DNA of 20,508 nt, from positions 1 to 20,508 of IMG/VR virus record IMGVR_UViG_3300036770_001551; one strand, 5' to 3'. The stretch is from a virus. Below the pieces are notes generated by a model that was given only the letters and a program-made list of their open reading frames with translations, did no database searches and was not told the DNA's origin. Positions 1-7,114 of this stretch are shown one piece after another. A program made the position numbers and the translations under genes. Every line of letters starts with the position of its first letter. Positions within the stretch are counted from its first letter, which is position 1.

Positions 1-3000
1 CTGCGCCTCCCGCTGCGCCGCCTGCAGAGACGCCTGCTAGGCCCCGCACTGCGCAACTTGAAGTACCTAGACTTAGTGGGGTGCCGCCCGATTTCGTCAT
101 GGAAGAAGAGGCGACTGCACCCCCTGCTGCACCCCCTGCTGGTCCGCCACCGGCAGCGCTCGCCGAGGCTGTAGATATCCTGAACCGCATTGACGCTGGA
201 ACTAGCTTTACTGCGGACAAGCTGCGAAGGGTAGCAAAGAACCTGGGGCTGGCTACGCCGGAAAACGCCGGCAGCATCACGCTGCTCAGCCAGATCCGCC
301 AAGCGGTGGCAGATGCACAAACGGCGACTACGCCTCCCGCTGCGCCTCCTGCTCAGCCTCCCGCTGCGCCTCCTGCTCAGCCTCCCGCTGGTCCGCCTGC
401 TGGTCCGCCTGCTGGTCCGCCTGCTGGTCCGTCGGCAACGGATCAAATACTTGAGTCTACTTCGCCAAGTGTGCGTGGCATCGCAGGCAGGGCGCTCGAC
501 GCCATTCGCAACTCCGCTGCATGGTCTTTAACCAAAGACGCGGTAATGCTGACCAGCTACATCGTCGACAATTTGAAGAAAATCGCACCTGCTGTTGGCC
601 GGCACGCGGAACGCCTTATGCGGCTCGACGGACAGCGTAACGGCATCAATGCCAACGAACTGCGCTTGGCTGACGGCATATTGCAGCCGTTCAAAACGCT
701 TTCTGATACCGAGTTCGAGTCGGCGATGAAGTTTATGCGGGAGTCTACGCTGGCAAATGAGTGGGGGTTCCCCCCTGCGCATGACCCCAGTTTGTATGAC
801 CCGCAGAGCCCAACTGCACAGGCGTTCGCGCAGCTTCCTGCGCCGGCGCAGAACGCGATCGAAGCGGCGTTTACGCATCAGTACGAACAAGGGCAAAAGA
901 AGATTTCGTTGGTAGCCGACAACATCAACGAGTTGGAGAAAAACCCAGCACTGCAAAACAAAGAGGGCTGGGAAGAGCAGATTCAGATGCTCAAAGAAAA
1001 CTTGCAGTCGATGCGAGAAGCCTTGTCCGGCCCGTATATCTCGCTGCAGGCTATCGGCAAGTACATCATCGTTGGTAAATCAGAAGAGTACCGAACACTT
1101 GAATCTGCCATCGCGGATAAAGATGTCGAGTCGCTAGGCTTCGATTCAATTGCCGAAGCGAAGCGGGAACTGGAGGCGATGAAGTCTGACGCTGACCACT
1201 TCGCGGTTGCGCCAGCAGACAGTCAGCGTGAAGCTCAGGCGGTCGAGAAAAAGTATCGGGAGCGATTCCAAGACTACACGACGCCAAACTTGTGGCACGA
1301 AAAGAACCAGAGCGTATTCACTTCTCTGGTGCCAATAGAAGCGGTCGCCGCGCTTCGAGAGCGTCTGCTTTCTGAAGGTGCGCGCAACCCTGATGCGCAA
1401 CTGACTTCGCAACTGCTCGCCGCGATCGACGAGTTGTACATTCGGTCGTTGGTTACCAGTGCTAGGAAAGCTGAACTGCGTCGCTACGGTTCGACGGATC
1501 TGACGCCAGACGGCATTTTCCGTGCGATGAGCGCGCAGATGATCGCCGACGCGCACCACATCGCCAACCTGCAGACCAATAAAGACGGCGCAGCGGCAGC
1601 CCAGCAGATGCTGGACGAGGCGCGCAAAGTCGGTGGTGACGTGGAGCGCACCGCAACGGAAATTTACGAGCGGTACCAAAACAGCTACACCTACGAAGCC
1701 AACCCGTTTGCGTCTGGGATTATGAACACCACGGCGCATATGCTTCTGCTTACCAAGCCCGCGTACTATCTGTACAACGCCACGCAGGTTCCGCTTTATG
1801 TTATCCCTAAGCTTATGGAGTATTTCCGAGTAAGGGATGCATGGCCCACTGTCTGGCGAAGCTACAAAAGCATACTTTCCGTTATGCGGGGTAGTGATCC
1901 GCTGTCGTTCAAGACGCTTGATAACGACTTGAACCAACGGACTGCGCTTATCCGGTTCCGCGATGAAGGGCAGTTGACCAACACAATGATGGTCATCGAT
2001 GCTGGCGGGGAGACAGTCGCCAGAGGGCGCGGCGCGAAAGACAAAGCCATGAAAGTGCTTAACGTCTTGCGATCGGCTGCGGCAAACCTCGAATTGTTGA
2101 ACAGAGCGGTGACGTTCCAGTCCGCGTATGAACTTGGCGTCAAGCAGCAGATCTCCAGCGCAGACTTCGCGAACCTCAAGTCGCAGGCTGCTGACACCAA
2201 CCTGACAGACGATCAGAGGAACGCAGCGCGCAGTCAGATAAACGCCATAACCAGTGCAGCCTACGAGAGGGCATTCCGGTTAACGAAAGAAACGCAGATC
2301 GACTATGGCAGCATGGAGCGCCCGTCCCTTATCGGTAAGACGAACGCACGGCGGGTCATTTTCCAGTTCCGCATGTTCCAGCTTGGACAGGCAGCGCTGC
2401 TCATCCGCACCGTCAAAAACTCTGGGCTGTCTACCCCTGAGAAGCGGGCAGCACTGCGCAGTCTGACGTTTTTGCTTGGGCACCACGCCGTTGTCGCTGG
2501 TGCTTGGGGCTTGCCCGCTATGTCGACGATCGCGTTTGTACTGAACGCGGCGCTAAGCGATGATGAGCCCTATGACATGGAATCCAGTCTACGGGAAGTG
2601 TTTGGCACTGGGCCAATGAGTGACTTGCTCATGTATGGGGCTCCTGCAGCGCTGTTTGGCGCGAACGTCTCGCAGAACCTGGGTATGGGGCAGACGTTCA
2701 GCTTGGTGCCGTTTGCGGACCTGACGCCGGATAGAGAGGGCGCAGAAGAATTGGTGCTGAACGGACTAGGCCCATCCGTTGGGCTTTTTTTGCAGGCTGC
2801 TAACGCTGCTGGACGCTTAAAGAACGACGACTACTATGGGTTTATAGCTGGCATGATGCCGGGCGGTATTAAGACTGCGCTTCAGGCGTTCCAAGAATCT
2901 AGCGAAGGCGTACTGAATGCGCGGGGCGATACGCTGATATCGCCGGAAGAAGTCACGACAGGGGACTCCATTCTGCGGTCGCTGGGTTTCACGACGCAGC

Positions 3001-3356
3001 GTGACTACGTTCGTCGGTTGGTTCGCTCGAAAACGGTTGCGTTTGAAACGCATTTCGACTCACGCACTTCGCAACTCAAAAATCGGTACGTCCGAGCCTT
3101 TGAGGCGAAGGACCGCGAAGAGATGAAAGCACTGCGAGACGAGTGGCGTGAATTACAGGACATCAAAGTAGACTATGGATTCCGCCGTCAACCTCTGACA
3201 AACTTGTTAAAAGAGCCGCAAGAGAAACGAAAACGTGAGCGCGAAACTGCAGGTGGCGTGCAGTACGATTCCGCCACGAGGCGGTTGGTGCTTGAATCTC
3301 TTGGCGAGCGGGCCGGGTACGCACGGGGTGGGTTGATACCACCAAGCATGCGATAG
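1..3356 (+). CDS. C-terminal part of a giant phage virion (ejection-type) protein, 5' truncated
   Basis: The frame is open to the left edge of the window. A GTG at 81 is possible, but the same Pro/Ala-rich reading continues upstream of it from base 3 without a stop, so the gene almost certainly begins outside the window. Numbering from that GTG, Pro-rich linkers lie near residues 12-25 and 85-118 and flank a small helical segment. The middle is charged and helical. Hydrophobic stretches lie near 545-580 and 795-830, with a shorter one near 850-865. The C-terminus is a basic helical region (QPLTNLLKEP) followed by a tail with ARGGLIPPS. Very large multi-helical proteins with such C-termini (the PLxRFG-type group) occur among late podovirus genes and are thought to be internal virion proteins ejected with the DNA. 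That role is inferred; no enzymatic motif was recognised. It sits directly upstream of the lysis genes. Confidence 0.7.
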   Translation, partial: APPAAPPAETPARPRTAQLEVPRLSGVPPDFVMEEEATAPPAAPPAGPPPAALAEAVDILNRIDAGTSFTADKLRRVAKNLGLATPENAGSITLLSQIRQAVADAQTATTPPAAPPAQPPAAPPAQPPAGPPAGPPAGPPAGPSATDQILESTSPSVRGIAGRALDAIRNSAAWSLTKDAVMLTSYIVDNLKKIAPAVGRHAERLMRLDGQRNGINANELRLADGILQPFKTLSDTEFESAMKFMRESTLANEWGFPPAHDPSLYDPQSPTAQAFAQLPAPAQNAIEAAFTHQYEQGQKKISLVADNINELEKNPALQNKEGWEEQIQMLKENLQSMREALSGPYISLQAIGKYIIVGKSEEYRTLESAIADKDVESLGFDSIAEAKRELEAMKSDADHFAVAPADSQREAQAVEKKYRERFQDYTTPNLWHEKNQSVFTSLVPIEAVAALRERLLSEGARNPDAQLTSQLLAAIDELYIRSLVTSARKAELRRYGSTDLTPDGIFRAMSAQMIADAHHIANLQTNKDGAAAAQQMLDEARKVGGDVERTATEIYERYQNSYTYEANPFASGIMNTTAHMLLLTKPAYYLYNATQVPLYVIPKLMEYFRVRDAWPTVWRSYKSILSVMRGSDPLSFKTLDNDLNQRTALIRFRDEGQLTNTMMVIDAGGETVARGRGAKDKAMKVLNVLRSAAANLELLNRAVTFQSAYELGVKQQISSADFANLKSQAADTNLTDDQRNAARSQINAITSAAYERAFRLTKETQIDYGSMERPSLIGKTNARRVIFQFRMFQLGQAALLIRTVKNSGLSTPEKRAALRSLTFLLGHHAVVAGAWGLPAMSTIAFVLNAALSDDEPYDMESSLREVFGTGPMSDLLMYGAPAALFGANVSQNLGMGQTFSLVPFADLTPDREGAEELVLNGLGPSVGLFLQAANAAGRLKNDDYYGFIAGMMPGGIKTALQAFQESSEGVLNARGDTLISPEEVTTGDSILRSLGFTTQRDYVRRLVRSKTVAFETHFDSRTSQLKNRYVRAFEAKDREEMKALRDEWRELQDIKVDYGFRRQPLTNLLKEPQEKRKRERETAGGVQYDSATRRLVLESLGERAGYARGGLIPPSMR
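333..431 (+). repeat. Tandem repeat encoding Pro/Ala/Gly-rich linker
   Basis: Two exact 24-base copies (333-356 and 357-380) encode PPAAPPAQ. They are followed by a part copy and then three exact 12-base copies (396-407, 408-419, 420-431) encoding PAGP-type units. Related Pro-rich coding occurs at 1-26 and around 118-150. The repeat is in frame and probably forms a flexible linker in the virion protein. Copy number is likely to vary between relatives by slippage. Confidence 0.9.
2768..2791 (+). terminator. Terminator-like hairpin plus T7 inside the virion gene
   Basis: Bases 2770-2774 (GCCCA) pair with 2780-2784 (TGGGC) across a 5-base loop. One or two more weak pairs can form outside, and seven T follow at 2785-2791. 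The layout is that of a weak intrinsic terminator on the sense strand. It encodes an ordinary GPSVGLFLQ stretch, so it may be chance. The core stem is only 5 base pairs. Confidence 0.3.
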
Positions 3357-3375
3357 TAAGCGAAAGGAGCTTGTT

Positions 3376-3564
3376 ATGAGCGTAGAAGTAGATCCGAAAG
3401 ACTGGTGGAAAAGCCGTACGGTTATCGCGAACCTCGCGGCCATCATTGTTGTAGGCATGACCGCTGCTGGGTTCGATGTCGAAGTCGGTGTAGTCGAAGT
3501 CGTCATCATAACTGTGATGAACATTGGACTTCGGTTTGCCACTAAAGCGCCTGTAAAGCTGTGA
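3376..3564 (+). CDS. Holin-like small membrane protein
   Basis: The protein has 62 residues. It begins with a short charged segment containing Trp-Trp, then a hydrophobic segment at about 18-33, a short acidic turn and a second hydrophobic segment at about 38-54, and ends in a basic tail. Two short membrane segments in a protein this small, beside spanin-like genes, fit a phage holin, which would form lesions in the inner membrane to start lysis. A strong Shine-Dalgarno (GAAAGGAG) lies just upstream of the ATG. The stop overlaps the GTG start of the next gene, suggesting translational coupling. The assignment rests on topology and context; it could be another small phage membrane protein. No endolysin gene is seen nearby. 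Confidence 0.6.
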   Translation: MSVEVDPKDWWKSRTVIANLAAIIVVGMTAAGFDVEVGVVEVVIITVMNIGLRFATKAPVKL

Positions 3565-3773
3565 ACTGGGCTCCGGTAGTATTTCTAGTGCTATCGGCGT
3601 TCGTTTTGTTCGCAGTGTGGGTACTGGCGCGAGCTTCGGCTCGTTCTGATACTGCGCTGGATGCCGTGCGTCGAGAGCAAGACGAACGAAAAGAAGCCGA
3701 CAAGATACGTCGTGATTTGGAGCGTGAGCCTGATCCTGTGGAGAAGCTGCGCGACAAGTGGTCGAGAGATTGA
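3561..3773 (+). CDS. Candidate inner-membrane spanin (Rz-like)
   Basis: The protein has 70 residues and a GTG start that overlaps the stop of the holin-like gene. One N-terminal membrane segment covers about residues 4-24. It is followed by a highly charged helical, probably coiled-coil, region ending in a KLRDKWSRD-type tail. The arrangement of one anchor plus a periplasmic coiled coil is that of Rz-type spanin subunits, which fuse inner and outer membranes at the end of Gram-negative lysis. The partner would be the lipoprotein encoded at 4032. The role is inferred from topology and position, and the protein is shorter than classical Rz. Confidence 0.5.
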   Translation: MNWAPVVFLVLSAFVLFAVWVLARASARSDTALDAVRREQDERKEADKIRRDLEREPDPVEKLRDKWSRD

Positions 3774-3799
3774 CTTTGAATTGTTAGGAGAAAGGCATC

Positions 3800-4021
3800 A
3801 TGCCGAATGGTCCGTCCGTTAAAAACATCCGTAAGCCGAAAGCCTCTGTCCAACCGAAGTCCACTGGTGGCGCAACTATGGCTATGCGCGGTAGTCGCTC
3901 AAAAATGGGAAGCGCAAAACCCGAGTCGATGATGGATGAAATGCCTGCGGTTAAGACTAAAAGCGGCAAGAAGAACGCCACCAAAACTGGTCGTAAGTTC
4001 CCTATGGGAATGAAGAAGTAG
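3800..4021 (+). CDS. Small, very basic hypothetical protein
   Basis: The protein has 73 residues, rich in Lys, Arg, Ser, Met and Gly, with almost no hydrophobic core and no recognised domain. It has a good ribosome binding site (AGGAGAAAGG) before the ATG. It is probably disordered and may bind nucleic acid or be a minor virion component, but nothing in the sequence settles this. It lies between the two spanin-like genes, an odd place for an unrelated protein. Confidence 0.65.
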   Translation: MPNGPSVKNIRKPKASVQPKSTGGATMAMRGSRSKMGSAKPESMMDEMPAVKTKSGKKNATKTGRKFPMGMKK

Positions 4022-4031
4022 GCAACGGCGT

Positions 4032-4223
4032 ATGAAGCAGCGTGTAGCACTGGTCGGACTGCTGGGGCTCCTTCTGAGCGCTTGCGCGACGGGGGGACGC
4101 GAGACTGACTTTTGCATAATTGCGCAGCCAGTTCTCGTGTCCAAGACAGATACGCTGACGGAAGAGACGGCGCGGCAGATCTTAGCTCACAATGAAGTGG
4201 GCCGGGCGTTGTGCGGTTGGTGA
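4032..4223 (+). CDS. Rz1-like lipoprotein (candidate outer-membrane spanin)
   Basis: The protein has 63 residues. A short basic N-terminus and a hydrophobic stretch end in a lipobox (LLSAC, Cys at residue 18), so the mature protein should be lipidated. The rest carries a pattern frequent in small phage lipoproteins of lysis cassettes: F-C-x-I-x-x-P, a Ser/Asp/Thr-rich turn, TARQILAHN and a terminal LCGW. The two mature Cys may pair. As a lipoprotein downstream of a coiled-coil membrane protein, it is a good candidate for the outer-membrane spanin subunit. The ribosome binding site is weak, so translation may depend on the gene just upstream. Confidence 0.6.
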   Translation: MKQRVALVGLLGLLLSACATGGRETDFCIIAQPVLVSKTDTLTEETARQILAHNEVGRALCGW

Positions 4224-4249
4224 TCGATACAGTAACTTTGGAGTGACTC

Positions 4250-4507
4250 ATGGGTAAGCAGACTAACTACAGCCCGACATTTCCCATGTTTCCGGGCGGT
4301 GCTGCCACGTTTTCAAATAGCGATACCGTTAACCTCCCCACGCCGTCCGTGATCTATGTCGGAAGCGGCGGTAACGTGAAAGTCACCACTGCTCAAGGCG
4401 ATGACGTGACGTTTGTTGGCGTGCTGTCCGGCTCCGTTGTGCCCGTACAGGTAATCCGTGTTTGGTCAACGGGCACGTCTGCGACTAACCTGCTGCGGAT
4501 CTACTAG
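4250..4507 (+). CDS. Spike base protein, RCAP_Rcc01079-like
   Basis: The protein has 85 residues. The body reads as a small beta-rich domain with the family-like pattern LP-x-x-S-x-x-IYVG-x-GG, then VTT-x-x-GDDVTF, then VVPV-x-VIRV and GT-x-A-T. This pattern is that of the small spike-base proteins named after Rhodobacter capsulatus gene transfer agent gene rcc01079, which help hold head spikes or fibres. It has a clear Shine-Dalgarno (GGAG). It ends two bases before the start of the large repeat protein, which makes that protein the likely spike or fibre attached to it. The family call was made by eye from the motif order. Confidence 0.65.
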   Translation: MGKQTNYSPTFPMFPGGAATFSNSDTVNLPTPSVIYVGSGGNVKVTTAQGDDVTFVGVLSGSVVPVQVIRVWSTGTSATNLLRIY

Positions 4508-4509
4508 CC

Positions 4510-6489
4510 ATGTCTTTCGGCTTCGCTTTCTCGCTTCCCGCCTACGGCACTTGGGGCTCGTCGGAGGTTTCTCCGATAGAACTGTTCGCCAATGGCGAGC
4601 AGGGTTTGTGGTACGACCCCACCGACATCACGACGCTTTATCAGGATGCTTCGGGGACAACGCCGGTCACCGCTGCTGGGCAGCGCGTTGGGCGCATCTT
4701 AGACCGCAGCGGAAATAACAATTACGCCAGCCAAGGCACCGTATCATTTCAGCCGTTTTATCAGGTCGGCCCAGCCCGCCTGACCATTGACCGCGTAGAC
4801 GACCGTTTGGTTGTGACCGTGCCTGTCGGCGGCTTTGTTGGGACCATGATCCTCTCGACCCCAGAGGGCACCGCAGCATACGGCGTCAACATCCCAGCAG
4901 GTTCATACGACATCGGCGGGCAAGGCGGCACACGTTTCCCCGGCTCGGCCATCACAGGCCAACTGATCCGAGACGGCGCACTGACGGATTCCCAGATCGC
5001 GCAGACCATCAACTGGATGCGAGCGCGGGGCGGCGGACTAAATTATGGATCAGTTAGCAGTTTCTCCGGTTATTGGCGAGATCAGACGCGAATCACTACG
5101 TTTCCGTTAGTAGACACGTCAGGCGGCACAAATTTCGCGAATGCGTGGCGCACTTGCAGTAGTCTAAGCTCTTTTCCGTTGCTCAATGTGTCAAATGGCA
5201 CGTCTTTTCAAGGCGCTTGGCTAGGATGCTCTAGCCTAACGTCGTTTCCGTTGTTAGATTTATCAAGCGCGACAAACTTTGAATCGGCATGGTCTGGATG
5301 CATAAATCTAACTTCGCTACCGTTGCTCAATGTGTCAAACGGAACAAATTTTGCTGTTTCTTGGGACAATTGCTTTTCACTGACTGCATTTCCTCAACTC
5401 GATGTTTCAGCCGGAACAACTTTTGCTTTTTCGTGGCGCACTTGCAGTAGTCTAAGCTCTTTTCCGTTGCTCAATGTGTCAAATGGCACGACCTTTCAGA
5501 GCGCATGGCAAAACTGCACCGGCCTCACGTCGTTTCCTGCGCTGGATATGAGCAGCGGCACCAACTTCACATCCACATGGCAAGGCTGCACCGGCCTAAC
5601 ATCGTTTCCTGCCGGCATTGATATATCAAGCGGAACAAACTTTTCAAACACATGGAACGGATGCACCGGCCTCACGTCGTTTCCGTTGCTGGACACGTCA
5701 AGCGGCACCAGCTTTGGTGGCGCGTGGGCAAACTGCACCGGATTGACGTCGTTTCCTTTGTTGGACACGTCAAGCAGCACAACTTTTGTATATACATGGC
5801 TCGGCTGCGTTAGTCTTACAAGTTTCCCGTTGCTAGACACGTCAAGCTGCACCAACTTTTTGGGTACATGGAATGATTGTTCTTCTTTGACTAGTTTTCC
5901 GCTTATTGACACAAGCAGCGGCACAAATTTTAATTCTTCTTGGTATGAGTGTGAAAACCTTATTAACTTCCCGTTGATAGATACTAGCGCAGGCACAAGT
6001 TTTGTTGCGACATGGATGAGATGCCGCGATCTTACCAGCATCCCTGCTCTTGATCTTAGCAGCGGAACAAATTTTCAACAGGCTTTTCAGGAATGCGAAA
6101 ACATTACAAGTTTTGGCCCGTTGGACATGAGCAGCGGGACAAATTTTGCCAACACTTGGCGGCGATGCTATGACCTGACTAGTTTTCCCGCCGTCAATTT
6201 CAGCAGCGGCACAACCTTTGCTGGAGCATGGCAAGAATGCACCAGCCTAGCCACATTTCCGGCCAATATGTTTGACACCGTGACGGCCACCAATTTCACA
6301 AACGCATTTCTGAACACCAACCTGAGCCAGACCAGCATCGACAACATCCTAGTCAGCATCGAGACGGCTGGCACCAGCAACGGGACGTTTAATCAGTCGG
6401 GCGGTAGTGCGCCGTCAGCGACCGGCGAGGCCGCGATTGATGCACTGCGGGCGAGGGGCTGGACTGTCGTGGTGACCGGAGGGTACTAA
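4510..6489 (+). CDS. Leucine-rich-repeat (BspA/DUF285-like) tail fibre or spike protein
   Basis: The protein has 659 residues in three parts. Residues about 20-100 match a conserved N-terminal segment of phage fibres (GLWYDPTDITTLYQDASG, then DRSGN), probably the virion attachment part. Residues about 195-604 are sixteen repeats of about 24 residues plus a degenerate seventeenth, with the pattern LTSFP-x-LD-x-SSGT-x-F-x-x-x-W-x-x-C. This is a shifted reading of the BspA-type/DUF285 leucine-rich repeat. The C-terminal 50 residues (SIDNIL, GGSAPSATGEAAIDALRARGW) form a cap often seen after such repeats in phage proteins. BspA-type repeats mediate surface binding, so a receptor-binding role is likely but inferred. 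No catalytic motif is seen. It follows the spike-base gene by two bases. Confidence 0.75.
   Translation: MSFGFAFSLPAYGTWGSSEVSPIELFANGEQGLWYDPTDITTLYQDASGTTPVTAAGQRVGRILDRSGNNNYASQGTVSFQPFYQVGPARLTIDRVDDRLVVTVPVGGFVGTMILSTPEGTAAYGVNIPAGSYDIGGQGGTRFPGSAITGQLIRDGALTDSQIAQTINWMRARGGGLNYGSVSSFSGYWRDQTRITTFPLVDTSGGTNFANAWRTCSSLSSFPLLNVSNGTSFQGAWLGCSSLTSFPLLDLSSATNFESAWSGCINLTSLPLLNVSNGTNFAVSWDNCFSLTAFPQLDVSAGTTFAFSWRTCSSLSSFPLLNVSNGTTFQSAWQNCTGLTSFPALDMSSGTNFTSTWQGCTGLTSFPAGIDISSGTNFSNTWNGCTGLTSFPLLDTSSGTSFGGAWANCTGLTSFPLLDTSSSTTFVYTWLGCVSLTSFPLLDTSSCTNFLGTWNDCSSLTSFPLIDTSSGTNFNSSWYECENLINFPLIDTSAGTSFVATWMRCRDLTSIPALDLSSGTNFQQAFQECENITSFGPLDMSSGTNFANTWRRCYDLTSFPAVNFSSGTTFAGAWQECTSLATFPANMFDTVTATNFTNAFLNTNLSQTSIDNILVSIETAGTSNGTFNQSGGSAPSATGEAAIDALRARGWTVVVTGGY
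5092..6321 (+). repeat. 72-base in-frame tandem repeat (LRR array)
   Basis: Sixteen units of 24 codons run in tandem (unit 8 has 25), followed by a degenerate unit at 6247-6321. Each unit encodes a Leu/Ile start, FP at positions 4-5, Ser/Gly/Thr in the middle, an aromatic residue (Trp in nearly all) at about 19 and Cys at about 22. Most units have diverged at DNA level, which points to an old array under protein-level selection, except the near-identical pair described separately. Confidence 0.9.
5144..5490 (+). repeat. Exact 59-base direct repeat pair inside the LRR array
   Basis: Bases 5144-5202 are repeated exactly at 5432-5490, 288 bases apart, which is exactly four 72-base units. The copies span the end of repeat 1 and most of repeat 2, and the end of repeat 5 and most of repeat 6. 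Other units differ at many silent sites, so this identity points to a recent four-unit duplication or a gene conversion. Confidence 0.9.
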
Positions 6490-6491
6490 TC

Positions 6492-6866
6492 ATGCTCAGT
6501 TGCGTACTCATCCTCCCTATCGATCAGGTCGAGACCGGCAACGCGGTCGGCGTCGCAATGGGCTGGGGTCCAAACAATTTCTCGGTCCCGCTGTCTGCCG
6601 ATGGCTATCTGCCAGCCACGCACTACGGCCTGCATTCGTGGGTTGAGCCGTGGTTTAAGGATCTCATCGAGAGCGGCGAATACCCACCGCAGTTGGCCGA
6701 ATCAGACATTACCGAGCAGCAGTATCAGGACATGCTGGCCGTGCTGGTCTACTCATTCTGGGATGACTATGTCGGGCACTGGGATGCCGTGCTTGCCGAA
6801 CAGGGATTGGAGATCGCGGACGAAGAGCCTGAGCCGGAACCGGAACCTGAGCCAGAGCTAAATTGA
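6492..6866 (+). CDS. Hypothetical protein with acidic Glu-Pro tail
   Basis: The protein has 124 residues and starts two bases after the stop of the fibre gene. The N-terminal half is hydrophobic to mixed (ILPIDQVETGNAV, then GWGPNNFSVPLS). The middle has several Trp and Tyr. The C-terminus is a run of alternating Glu-Pro. I do not recognise the family. Its position directly after a receptor-binding protein is where fibre assembly chaperones or secondary fibre proteins often lie, but the sequence gives no direct support. It is the last gene of the rightward block. Confidence 0.65.
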   Translation: MLSCVLILPIDQVETGNAVGVAMGWGPNNFSVPLSADGYLPATHYGLHSWVEPWFKDLIESGEYPPQLAESDITEQQYQDMLAVLVYSFWDDYVGHWDAVLAEQGLEIADEEPEPEPEPEPELN

Positions 6867-6870
6867 AGCG

Positions 6871-6898
6871 AAAAAAAGCCCCGGTGACTAGCCGGGGC
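6871..6898 (-). terminator. Intrinsic terminator for the leftward operon
   Basis: On the - strand, GCCCCGG and CCGGGGC (6892-6898 and 6878-6884) form a perfect 7-base-pair GC stem with a 7-base loop. Seven T follow (6871-6877 read on -). It lies about 45 bases past the last leftward gene, in the convergent gap. The same hairpin read rightward lacks a T tract, so it should act mainly on leftward transcripts. Confidence 0.8.
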
Positions 6899-6942
6899 AA
6901 CACCTAGAGTAGAGTCAGCGCATGGTAAGCGGTGGCTTAAAT

Positions 6943-7107
6943 TTAGGCAAGTCTCCAGACACGCACTCCCTTAATCCTATTTTCTATCACCGCTTTTGCT
7001 TTGACCTTGTAGTTGAACTTCGCGGCTAAACTCGCTGCTGTCTTAATAACAGGCCGGCTATCAAGCGTGGGGATGAAGAAACTATCCCCTACCGCCATGC
7101 CACCCAT
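6943..7107 (-). CDS. Small conserved phage hypothetical protein
   Basis: The protein has 54 residues from the ATG at 7107. An ATG at 7098 is an equally reasonable start, and the longest frame uses a GTG at 7134 that overlaps the preceding gene. The core reads GDSFFIPT, a central Ala/Lys-rich helix (ASLAAKFNYKVKAKAV), and a terminal IKGVRVWRL. Small proteins of this shape, opening with GDSFFVP and ending with a VRVWRL strand, are common next to phage replication genes and have no assigned function as far as I know. It is the last gene of the leftward operon, just before its terminator. No strong ribosome binding site is visible, so translation may be coupled to the primase-helicase gene. Confidence 0.6.
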   Translation of the reverse strand: MGGMAVGDSFFIPTLDSRPVIKTAASLAAKFNYKVKAKAVIENRIKGVRVWRLA

Positions 7108-7114
7108 CGCTACA

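Noticed and set aside
1146-1937. Leftward frame of 263 codons inside the giant virion gene
   Set aside because: It is antisense to a long continuous coding frame, without motifs or a ribosome site.
4458-4718. Rightward 86-codon frame overlapping the spike-base and fibre genes
   Set aside because: It is Arg-rich out-of-frame translation across two well-supported genes and has no ribosome site of note.
5496-6234. Leftward frames of 130-181 codons with internal repeats inside the fibre gene
   Set aside because: They mirror the 72-base repeat of the real gene; the periodicity alone keeps the frames open.
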